Source: Rugalucina vietnamica
Taxonomy: Eukaryota; Mollusca; Bivalvia; Lucinida; Lucinidae
Assembly: GCA_964017185.1 (NCBI GenBank)
Contig: OZ024869.1
Location: 72,604,008-72,668,007, forward strand
Direction: 5' to 3'
DNA: 64,000 nucleotides
Below are positions 53,937-64,000 of this stretch, one piece after another. A program made the translations under genes and the position numbers. The notes beneath the pieces were generated by a model. It made no database searches. It was given only the letters and a program-made list of their open reading frames with translations, and had not been told where the DNA came from. Position 1 is the first letter of the stretch. Every line of letters begins with the position of its first letter.

Positions 53937-54410
53937 CTGACGAGGCTTGAATAGCCGAAACCGCGGTATGGCCCATCACCTTTCTGGAAAATATGCTCAC
54001 TGCTCTTAAAGGATCTCATTTTTATTTTTATTTGCTTTTACTGCAGCTGGTGTTGTGCCGTGTGGCGGCCCTAAAAAGTCTCCCCGTACATCATCCGTAG
54101 TGCAGATTATATTTTCCTTTTGGTCCTTTGAGATCAGAGAGGATATTTTGAGAAATCAGAAAATTATCATCGGTTTAGATTCATATTCTAACCAACGTTC
54201 AGTATATTTGGCCACAATTTGATTATACTAGTCTTTGTATCGACTAGCCTGCTGAAAGTTGAAAAATTACTGTAACTCTCTTTGGCTCCATGTTGCCAAA
54301 TCTAAAGGGTCACTGACGAGGCTTGAATAGCCGAAACCGTGGTATGGCCCATCACCTTTCTGGAAAATATGCTCAGGGTTCTTAAAGGATCTCAGTTTTA
54401 TTTTTATTAT
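53937..54410 (+). repeat. Dispersed repeat R5 inside the satellite
   Basis: TCACTGACGAGGCTTGAATA to TTCTTAAAGGATCTCA occurs at both ends (53937 and 54312), with the AGTCTCCCCGTACATCATCC block between. It interrupts the satellite and shares order with 37205-37415 and 16141-16480. Confidence 0.7.
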
Positions 54411-55020
54411 CTACTGCAACGTCCCCAGTAGAAATCTACAGACATAAACACTACCGCAACGCCCCAACTAGGTATCTACAGTGCCATTCTGTAGCGAAAC
54501 GTCCCCAGTAGATATCAACAGCGCCATACTCTAGTGCAACGTCTTCAGTAAGAATGTACAGTGCCGAACTCTACCACAACGTACCCAGTAGGGATATACC
54601 GCACAATTCTCTACCGCAATGTCCCCCATAGTGATAAACAGTGCCATATTCTAGCACAACGTCCCCTTGTGGATATTCAATGCCAAAATCTATCGCAAAC
54701 TCCCTGTTATGAATATACAGCGCCATACTCTACTGCTACGTCTACAGCATCTATAACGCCTTTCTCTACCGCAACCTCCCCAGTAGGGATCTACAGTGCC
54801 ATAATCTACCACATCGACCCCAGTTAATATCTACAGAGCCATACTCTACCACAACGTACCCAGTAGAGATCAACAGCGCCATACTGTACCACAACGTCTC
54901 CAGTAGGTATCTACAGCGCCATACTCTATCGCAATGTCCCCAATAGGGATCTACAATGCCGTATTCCACCACAACGTCCCCAGTAGGGATGTACATGCAG
55001 TGCCAAATTCTACAAAACGT

Positions 55021-55155
55021 TCCCACCTCGGTTTTTGGAGTGGGAATCTTTTTCTGATTGCGCCTTTATCTGATTCCCACCTCGGTTTTTGGAGTGGGAA
55101 TCTTTTTCTGATTGCGCCTTTTCCTGATCTTTGCCTACTTGTACCTTCTGTTAGG
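55021..55155 (+). mobile_element. Penelope/SINE-like block in the satellite
   Basis: CCCACCTCGGTTTTTGGAGT and GGGAATCTTTTTCTGATTGC occur twice in tandem, then GATCTTTGCCTACTTGTACC. The reversed end at 63954-64000 belongs to the same family. Confidence 0.65.
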
Positions 55156-55224
55156 GATCTACAGAGCCATACCCTACAGCAACGACCAAGTATGGTTCTA
55201 CAGTGTCATACTGTACCATAACGT

Positions 55225-55405
55225 AGACAGTAGACAGTAGCAAAACTAATCGATTGATTTTTCGATTACTTTTGCAAATCAATTGTAAATGTAATCGAAT
55301 AAAGCCAGGAAAAAATACTTTTAATCGTAATCGTTAATCGTTGAAAGTAATTGTAATCGTTAGTAATTAACTTTGAAAGTAATCGATAACAGGTCTGCCA
55401 GGCTC
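55225..55405. repeat. AATCG-rich insertion in the satellite
   Basis: TAATCGATTGATTTTTCGAT and TAATCGTAATCGTTAATCG show a short-period repeat with an inverted TAATCGATTA tendency. Non-coding. Confidence 0.5.
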
Positions 55406-55529
55406 TACCGCAATGGTCCAATAGGGATTTACAGTGCCATATTCTAATACAACATCCCCAATATGGATCTACATTGCCAAAATCTACCCAACGCCCCTAA
55501 CCACATACTAAGCAGCTATGTCCCCAGTA

Positions 55530-55680
55530 GTGTAGCCTGGGTTCCAGTCTGATCCTTTTCTTTTTTTATTTTAATTTTTCATTTTTTTCAGCCTAGCCTG
55601 GGTTCCAGTCTGATCTTTTTTCCTTTTTTTTTTAATTTTTCATTTTTTCAGCCTTGGCAACTTTGATTGCATTACTATAC
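55530..55680 (+). repeat. Tandem TAGCCTGGGTTCCAGTCTG pair
   Basis: TAGCCTGGGTTCCAGTCTGA followed by a T-rich stretch is repeated after about 64 bp (55535 and 55595). Confidence 0.6.
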
Positions 55681-56965
55681 TGCAACGACTACCCTACCCT
55701 ACCGCAACGTCCCCAGTAGGGATCAACAGTGCCATACTCTACCGCAAAGACCCCAGTACGAATCTACAGCGCTATACTCTACATCAAGTAGAGACAAACA
55801 GCGCCATACTCTAGCGCAACGTCCCAAGAAGGAATCTACAGTGCCATACTCTACCGCAACGTCCTCAGTAGAGATAATCTGTCACATATTCTACCGCAAC
55901 GTCCCCAGTAGATATCTACAGCACCAAACTCTATCGCAACGTCCCCAGTAGCCTAGCGATCTCTGTAGCGTCATACTCTACTCACCCGTCCCCAGTAGAG
56001 ATAAACAGCCACATATTCTACCGCAACGTCCCCAGTAGATATCTACAGCGCCTTACTGTATCCCAACGTCCGCAGAAGCGATCTCTACAGCGCCATATTC
56101 TACCATAACGTCCCCAGTAGGAATCTACAGCCACAGGCTGAACCGGAACGTCCCCAGTAGTGATCTACAGTACCATACTCTATCGCAACGTCTCCAGTAA
56201 GGAACTACAGTGCCATACTCTACCACAACGTACCCAGTAAGGATATAGAGCTGAACAGCGCCATAATGTATCACAACGGATTCAGCCACATACTCTACCG
56301 TAACGTATCCAGTAATGATCTAGCGTGACATACTCTTCCACAAGATCCCCAGTAGTGATCTTCAGCGCCATACTCTACCGCAACGTCCGCAGTTTGGATC
56401 AACAGTGCCATACTATATATTGCAATGTCCCCGATAGGGATCTACACTGCCATAATCCACCACAACGTCCCCAGTAGAGATATACGACACTATTCTCTAC
56501 AAAAATCTACCAAGTGATATAAACAGCTCAATTATTTCCACAAGGTCCGTAGTGGATTTTCAGTGACATACTCTTCCACATTGTTTCCAAATTAAACCTT
56601 TAATCTACAACAATGTACCCAGTGGAGGTCTACAGCGCCATAATCTGCTACAAAGTCACCAGTAGGGATATAAAGCGCCATACTCTATCGCAACCTACCA
56701 AGTAGAGATCAACATCGCCATAATCTACCGCAAGGTCCCCAGTATGTATCTTTATTCCATACTCTACCACAACGTACCAAGTTGGGATCTACAGCGACAT
56801 ACTCTGCCGCAACGTCCCCAGTAGGATTATAAGTGCCACAACTTCCCCAATACGTATCTACAGTGTCATGCTCTACCACAACGTCCCAAATAGGGATCTT
56901 CAGTGTTATATTCTACCTTAACGCCCCAAAGGAATCTACGGTGCCATACTCTACCGCAACGTTTC

Positions 56966-57475
56966 CATAACCTCAATTCTAAGTTAAATTCGTTTTGCGC
57001 AAGAAATCATGGCTGCCTTCTTGAATGACATCTTGAATACGATAATCACTGCATCTTGATAAGGCAATCTAGCTTGAGTAATGGTTCTGAAAGTTAAAGT
57101 GCTTATTGTATGAATAAAAAAGTTAAACCAAAATTACGAAAAACCTTGACTTATTTCATCTATACAGTGTTTTTTTATCCTGTCTTGAAAAGGAACTATG
57201 ATAGAATGTAAATACTTATACAAATCTGATACCTGTTCATCATTTTGTACTGAAATAACCACAGTTTTGCCAGATAAAAACAATTAGAGACCCCTGTTAA
57301 ATATTATTATATATTCTGGCCGCAATCTTAAACGCCATCTTGAAAATACAAAATTGCTCAATGATGCCAAAGTGGCATCACTCAGATTCTTGTAAGGCAA
57401 TGCCAACTGAACATAATTCAGTAAAGAAAAAAACTTAAGAACACAATTCCAGGTCAAATTTGTTTTCTGCCGGAC
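56966..57475. other. Spacer between the inverted satellite arms
   Basis: AT-rich, no satellite units. Two diverged copies of a CATCTTGAA ... GATTCTTGTAAGGCAAT-like block (near 57030 and 57340) suggest an old duplication. No gene seen. Confidence 0.6.
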
Positions 57476-60400
57476 TAAGGGGACGGTGTGGTAGATTATG
57501 GTGCTGTAGACCTCTACTGGGGACGGTGTGGTAGGATATGGCGCTGTAGATCATTCTGGGGACGGTGTGGTAGGGAATGTCGCTGTAGATCTCTACAGGG
57601 GACGTTTGGGTAGGGAATGGGGCGACAGATCTCTACTGGGGACAGAATGGTAGGGTATGGTGTTGTAGATCCCTACTTGGGAAGATGCTGAAGAGAATGA
57701 CACTGTATATCTCTACTGGGGACGGAGTGGTAGAATATGGCGCTGTTTATCTTTAATGGAGACGGTGTGGTAGACTTCCGCACTGTATATCTCTACTGGA
57801 GACGGTCCAGTAGAGTAAGGTGCTGTAGATCTCTACTGGGGACGTTGGGTAGGGAATGGGGTGATAGGTCTCTACTGGGGACGGTGTGGTAGATTATGGT
57901 GCTGTAGATCTCTACTGGGGACGGTGTGGTAGGATATGGCGCTGTGGATCTTTACTGGGGACGGTATGGTAGGATATGTCGCTGTATATCTCTACCGGGG
58001 ACGTTGTGGTAGGGAATGGGGCGATATACCTCTACTGGGGACGGAATGGTAGGGTATTGTGTTGTAAATCCCTACTGGGGACGATGCTGATCAGAATGAC
58101 TCTATATATCTCTACTGGAGACGGAGTGGAAGGGTATGTCGCTCTAGATCTCTACTGGGGACGTATTTGTAGAGTAGTTTTGTTTTATATGTCTACTCGG
58201 AACGTTGAAATATGTAGCTGTAGATCTCCACTGGGGACGTAACGGTAGGGAATTGGACGATAGATCTTTACTGGGGACGGTGTGGTAGGGTATGTCGCTG
58301 TAGATCTCTACTGGGGACGTTGTGGTAGGGAATGGGGTGATAGATCTCTACTGGGGACGGTGTGGTAGATTATGGTGCAGTAGATCTCTACTGGGGACGA
58401 CGTGGTAGGATGTGGCGCTGTAGATCTTTACTGGGGACGGTATCGTAGGAAATGTCGCTGTAGATCTCTACTGGGGACGTTGTGGTAGGGAATGGGGCGA
58501 TAGATCTTTACTGGGGACGGAATAGTAGGGTATGGTGGTTTAGATCCCTACTGGGGACGATGCTAAAGAGAATGACACTGTATATCTCTACTGGGGACGG
58601 AATGGTAGGGTATGGCGCTGTATATCTCTACTTAAGACGGTGTGGTAGACTAACTCACCGTAGATCTCTATTGGGTACGATCCAATAGAGTTTGGTGCTG
58701 TAGATCTCTACTGGGAACGGTGTGTTAGGGTATGTACCTGTAAATCTCTACTGTGAACGCATTGGTAAAGTAGTTCGCTTTAGATCTCTACTGGGGACGG
58801 TGTGATAGGGTTTGTAGCTGTAGATCTGTACTGGGGACGTTGTGGTAGGGATTGGGGCGAAATATCTCTACTGGAGACGGTGTGGTAGATTATGGTGTTG
58901 TAGATCTATACTGGGGACCGTGTGGTAGGGTATGTCGCTGAAGATCTCTACTGGGGACGATGTGGTAGGAAATGGGGCGATGGATCTCTACTGGGGACGG
59001 AACGGTAGGATATGGTGTTGTAAATCCCTACTGGGGACAATGCTAAAGAAAATGACACAGTATACCTCTTCTAGTGACGGGGTGGTAGGGTATGGCGCTG
59101 TATGACTCTTTATGTCTCTACTGGAGACAGTGTGGGAGACTACCGCACTGTATATCTCTACTGGGGACGTTGTGGTAGGGAATGGGGCAATACATATCTC
59201 TACTGGGGACGGAATGGTAGGGCATGGTGTTGTAGATACCTACTGTGAAGGATACTGAAGAGAATGATACTGTATATCTCTACTGGAGACGGTGTTTTAG
59301 GGTATGACGCTGTACAGGGTGTCCCAAAAAACGTGTCCCCTACAATACATGTTTACTGTTTACTTCAAACTCAATCAAACTTTGTTGCAGTATGCTTAAA
59401 AAGGTGTCTTTAAATATATATTAATTGCAATTATGCACTTCGCCTAATATTCGAAATGATCACCATTAGTTTAAATGACCCCTCCTGGAGCAATGAAAAT
59501 TCTACACGACACGTTTTATGGTCGTTCACTCCCCATTTTGGAATAAAGTTTCTATTCTTCACCCCATTTTGCCCTTGTTTAACGAACCCTTTTGATTTTC
59601 TGATAATAATTGTTACTTCCTCCTCTTTATAACATTTGTAAGGGAGAATAAAGGCTTGAAAATGCTTGGATATTGTATTTTGTTACTTTTTTTCAATTTT
59701 CAGCAATGCAAGTTGCAGCAGATAGCAGGAAATGACGTCATTGATTTGATATGACATCACTAGCTAATGAAGCACCACCTAGCAAAATATATATCATATT
59801 CAGAATTAATTATAACAGCACTACCACTGTGTAAAATATCTTGCTAATATCTATATTATTTAAAAAGCTATGCACTTTTTTGTAGCGGCTACGTTTTTTT
59901 GGGACACCCTGTATATCTCTACTGGAGACGGTGTGGTAGAATACCGCTATGTAGATCTCTACTGGGGACGGTCCGGTAGAATATGGTGCAGTAGATCTCT
60001 ACTGGAGACGTATTGGTAGAGTAGTTCGCTTTAGATATCTACTCGGGACAGTGTGATAGGGTATGTAGAGGTGGATCTCTACTGGGGACGTTAAGGTAGG
60101 AAATGGGGCGATAGATCTCTACTGGGACGGTGTGGGAGGGTATGTCACTGTAGATCTCTACCGGGGACGTTATGTTAGGGAAAATGTCGATAGATCTCTA
60201 CCGTGGACGGAGTGATAGGGTATGGCGCTGTAGATCTCTACTGGGGACGTTGTGGCACGGAATTGGGCGATTGATCTCTACTGGGGACGGAATGGTCGGG
60301 TATGTTGTTGTAGATCCCTACTGGGGATGATGCTGAAGAAAATGACACTGAATATCTCTACTGGATACGGAGTGGTAGGGTATGGCGCTGTATATCTCTA

Positions 60401-63400
60401 CTGGTGACGGTGTGGTTGACTACCGCATTGTAGATATCTACTGGGTATGGTCCAGTAGATAATGGTTATGTAGATCTCTACTGGGGACGGTGTGGTAGGG
60501 TATGTCGCTGGTGATCTCTACTGGGGACGTATTGGTAGAGTAGTTCGTTTTAGATGTCTGCTTGGGACTGTGTGATAGGGTATGTAGCTGTAGATCTCTA
60601 CTGGGGAAGTTGTGGTAGGGAATGGGTCGATATATCTCTACTGGGGACGGTATGGTAGATTAATGTGCTGTAGATCTCTACTTGAGACGGAATGATAGGG
60701 TATGGTGTTGTAGATCCCTACTGGGGACGATGCTAAAGAGAATGACACTGTATATCTCTACTTGGGACGGAGTGGTAGGGTATGGCGCTATATATCTATA
60801 CTGGAGACGGTGTGGTAGACTACCGCACTGTACAGTAAATCTCTACTGGGGACGCCCCAGTAGAGTATGGTGCTGTAAATCTCTACTGGGGACGGTGTGG
60901 TATGGTATGTCGCTGTAGATCTCTCTTGGGGACGTATTGGTGGAGTAGTTCGCTTAAGATGTTTACTGGGGACGGTGTGATAGGGAATGTAGCTTAAGAT
61001 CTCCACTAGGGACGATGCGGTAGGTAATTGAACGATAGATCTTTACTGGGGACGGTGTGGTAGGGTATGTCTATGTAGATCTCTACTTGGGACGTTGTGG
61101 TAGGGAATGGGTTGATATATCTCTACTTGGGACGGTGTGGTAGATTATGGTGCTGTAAATCTCTACCGGGGACGCTGTGGTAGGTTATGGCGCTGTAGAT
61201 CTTTACTGGGGACGGTGTGGTAGGGTATATCGCTGTATATCTCTACTGGGGACGTATTGGTGGAGTAGTTCGCTTAAGATGTTTACTTGGGACGGTGAGA
61301 TAGGGAATGTAGCTGTAGATCTTCACTGGGGACGTTAAGGTAGGGAATTGTACGATATTATTTTTACTGGGGACAGTGTGGTAGGGTATGTCTCTGTAGA
61401 TCTCTTCTTGGGACGTTGTTGCAGGGTATGGGTCGATATATCTCTACTGGGGACGGTGTGGTAGATTATGGTGCTGTAAATCTCTACTTGGTACGCTGTG
61501 GTAGGTTATGGCGCTGTAGATCTTTACTGGGGACGGTGTGGTAGGGTATGTCGCTGCAGATCTCTACTGGGGACGTTATGGTAGAAATGGGTCTATTTAT
61601 CGCTACTGGGGACGGTGTGGTAGATTAAGGTGCTGTAGATCTCTACTGGGGACGTTGTGGTCGGGACAGGGGCGATAGATCTCTACGGGAGAGGGAATGG
61701 TGGGGTATGGTGTTGTAGATCCCTACTGGGGGACGATGCTGAAGAGAATGACACTGTATATCCCTACTGGGGACGGAGTGGTAGGGTATGGCGCTGTATA
61801 TCTCTACTGGAGACGGTGCGGTAGACTACCGCACTGTAGAATTCTGTAGAATTGGGTATAGAGTAGAGTATCCAGTAGAGTATAGTGTTGTACATATCTA
61901 CTGAGGACGGTGTGGTAGGGTATGTCGCTGTGATCTCTACTGGGGACGTATTGGTAGAGTAGTTCGCTTTAAATGTCTACTTAGGACTGTGTGATAGGGT
62001 ATGTTGCTGTAGATCTCTACTTGGGACGTTGTGGTAGGGAATGGGGCGATAGATTTCTACTTGGGACGGTGTGGTAGGGTATGTCGCTGTAGATCTCTAC
62101 TGGGGACGTTGTGATAGGGAATGGGTCGATAGATATTTACTAGGGACGGTGTGGTAGATTATGTAGATCTCTTCTGGGGACGGTGTGGTACGGTATGTTG
62201 CTGTAAATCTTTACTGGGGACGGTGTGGTAGGGTATGTAGCTGTAGATCTCTACTGGGGACGTTGTGGTAGGGAATGGGACGATAGATCTCTACTGGGGA
62301 CGGAATGGTAGGATATGGTGCTGTAGATCCCTACTTGGGACGATGACGGAGAGAATGACACAGTACATCTCTACAAGGGACGGAGTGGTAGCGTATGGCG
62401 CTGTATATCTCTACTGGTGAGGGTGTGATAGACTACCGCACTGTAGATCTCTACGGAGGAAGGTCCAGTAGAATATGGTGCTGAAGATCTCTACTGGAGA
62501 CGGTGTGGTAGGTTATGGCTTTGTTTATCTCTACTGGGGACGGTGTGGTAGGGTATGTCGCTGTATATCTCTAATGGGGGCTATGTGGTAGAGAATAGGG
62601 CGAAATCTCTACAGGGGACGGAATGGTAGGGTATGGTGTTGTAGAACTCTACAGGGGACGATGCTGAAGAGAATGACACTGTATATCTCTACTGAGGACG
62701 GAATGGTAGGTTATGGCGCTGTATGTATGACTGGAGACGGTGTGGTAGACTACCGCAATGCAGATCTCAACTGGGGACGTTGTGGTTGGTAATGGGGCAA
62801 TAGAGCTCTACTGCGGACGCAGTGGTGGGGTATGGTGTTGTAGAACCCTACTGGAGACGATCCTGAAGATAATGACACTGCATATCTCTACTGGGGACGC
62901 TGTGGTAGGGTTTGGCGCTGTATATCTCTACTGGAGACGGTGTGGTAGAATACCGAACTGTAGATCTCTACTGTGGACGGTCCAATAGAATATGGTGCTG
63001 TTGATCTCTACTGGGAACGGAATGGTAGGGTATGTCGCTTTAGATCTCTACTGGGGACGTTGTGGTAGGAAATTGGGCGATAGATCTCTACTGGGGATGG
63101 AATGGTAGGGCATGGTGTTGTTGATCCCTACTGGGGACGATGCTGAAGAGAATGACACAGTATATCTCTACTGGAGCGGTGTTGAAGGATATGGCGTTGT
63201 ATATCTCTACTGGATACGGTGTAGTAGAAACCGCACTGTAGATCTCTACTGGGGACGGTCCAGTAAAATATGGTGCCGTAGATATCTACTTGGGACGGTG
63301 CGGTAGGTTATGGCGCTGTTGATCTTCACTGGGGACGGTGTGGTAGGGTATGTCGCTGTAGATCTCTACTGAGGACGTTGTGGTAGGGAATGGGGCGAAA

Positions 63401-63952
63401 GATCTCTATTTGGGACGAAATGGTAGGGCATGGTGTTGTAGATCCCTACTGGGGACGATGCTGAAGAGAATGACACTGTATTATCTTTCTGGGGACGGAG
63501 TGGTAGGGTATGGCGCTGTATATCTACTGGAGACGGTGTGGTACACTACTGCATTGTAGATCTCTACTGGGGACGGTCCAGTAGAATATGGTGCTGTAGA
63601 TCTCTACTGGGGACGGTGTGGTAGGGCATGTCACTGTAGATCTCTCCTGGGGACGGTGTGGTAGGAAATGGGGCGATAGATCTCTACTGTGGACGGAATG
63701 GAAGGGTATGGTGTTGTTGATCCCTACTGGGGACGATGATGAAGAGAATGACACTGTTAATCTCTACTGGGGACGGTGTGGTAGGGTATGGCGCTGTATT
63801 TCTCTACTGGAGACGGTGTGGTAGACTACCGCAATGTAGATCTCTACTGGGGACGTTGTGGTAGGGAATGGGGCAATAGATCTCTACTGGGGACGCAATT
63901 GTGGGGTATGGTGTTGTAAATCCCTACTGGGGACGATGCTGAAGAGAATGAA
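57476..63952 (+). repeat. 40-bp satellite, right arm (plus orientation)
   Basis: GGTAGGGTATGGCGCTG and AGATCTCTACTGGGGACG recur every 40 bp, about 145 copies. Distinct variants follow each other in a fixed order (for example GATGCTGAAGAGAATGACAC, then GAGTGGTAGGGTATGGCG, then GTGGTAGACTACCGCACTG, then GTCCAGTAGAATATGGTGC), giving higher-order blocks of about 200-480 bp. Opposite in orientation to 52500-56965. Confidence 0.92.
59315..59911. mobile_element. Mariner-like MITE in the satellite
   Basis: The ends CAGGGTGTCCCAAAAAA and TTTTTTTGGGACACCCTG are inverted repeats, flanked by TA (59313-59314, 59912-59913). At 597 bp and without a transposase frame it is non-autonomous. The satellite unit continues cleanly on both sides. 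Confidence 0.8.
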
Positions 63953-63953
63953 A

Positions 63954-64000
63954 AGGTACAAGTAGGCAAAGAGCAGGAAAAGGCGCAATCAGAAAAAGAT
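63954..64000 (-). mobile_element. Penelope/SINE-like block at the window edge
   Basis: Reverse of the GATTGCGCCTTTTCCTG ... TTTGCCTACTTGTACCTT block at 55021-55155. It interrupts the satellite and continues past the window. Confidence 0.65.

Larger units (their letters stand above)
52500..56965 (-). repeat. 40-bp satellite, left arm (minus orientation)
   Basis: Units read CAGTAGAGATCTACAGCGCC then ATACTCTACCGCAACGTCCC on the plus strand, period 40 bp, roughly 90 copies allowing for inserts at 53937-54410, 55021-55155, 55225-55405 and 55530-55680. The units are diverged. Apparent open frames here come from the repeat. Confidence 0.9.

Noticed and set aside
52500-63952. Many frames of 60-95 codons in the satellite
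   Set aside because: A 40-bp period rotates through all frames; they arise from the repeat.
52500-63952. CRISPR-like look of regular repeats
   Set aside because: No unique spacers between identical repeats, no cas genes, and a eukaryotic setting.

Overview
The window is animal nuclear DNA. Coding DNA is sparse and split by introns with GT/AG borders, the sequence is AT-rich, polyadenylation signals are visible, and most of the length is nested transposable elements. A bivalve mollusc is the best guess. That rests on repeat families I associate with bivalves (elements bordered by a TGAGCC-GAA-GGCTCA hairpin plus CGTCCGTC runs, and a Penelope-like reverse transcriptase fragment) and on a secreted protein with SVWC-like modules. 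No bacterial operon, CRISPR array, rRNA or intact tRNA gene was seen.

Host genes. (1) 986-1188 (+): terminal exon of an unrecognised small Cys-containing protein. (2) 2885-3706 (-): secreted protein with two SVWC-like Cys modules. (3) 31017-37164 (-): four exons of a torsin-family AAA+ ATPase; its signal-peptide exon was not found. (4) 49379-49485 (+): a possible short terminal exon. (5) 46395-46586 (+): a possible protease-like fragment. A decayed coding region (34150-34870) lies inside the first torsin intron.

Mobile DNA. 1.8-9.7 kb holds several MITE families and a 165-bp tandem array. 10495-30527 is one LTR retroelement of the Ty3/Gypsy type, in minus orientation, with gag, protease-RT-RNase H, integrase and an env-like gene. 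It has a 4-bp target duplication and many inactivating mutations. Its pol is split by a 9.7-kb element (16513-26220) with 46-bp perfect terminal inverted repeats and a TA duplication. That element has no visible transposase and itself carries many nested MITEs, SINEs and hairpins. 37-52 kb has Penelope-like/SINE-like repeats, a pogo-like MITE and three further elements with inverted ends.

Satellite. 52.5-64 kb is a 40-bp satellite in two head-to-head arms: about 4.5 kb in minus orientation, a 0.5-kb unique spacer, then about 6.5 kb in plus orientation, with higher-order structure and a mariner-like MITE inserted at TA.

The most unusual signals are three structured hairpins with compensatory stem changes near the 3' end of the retroelement; a perfectly contiguous three-way-junction sequence (19100-19169) within a set of hairpins sharing a C-G(A/T)A-G loop core; the giant transposase-less TA element; and the inverted satellite.
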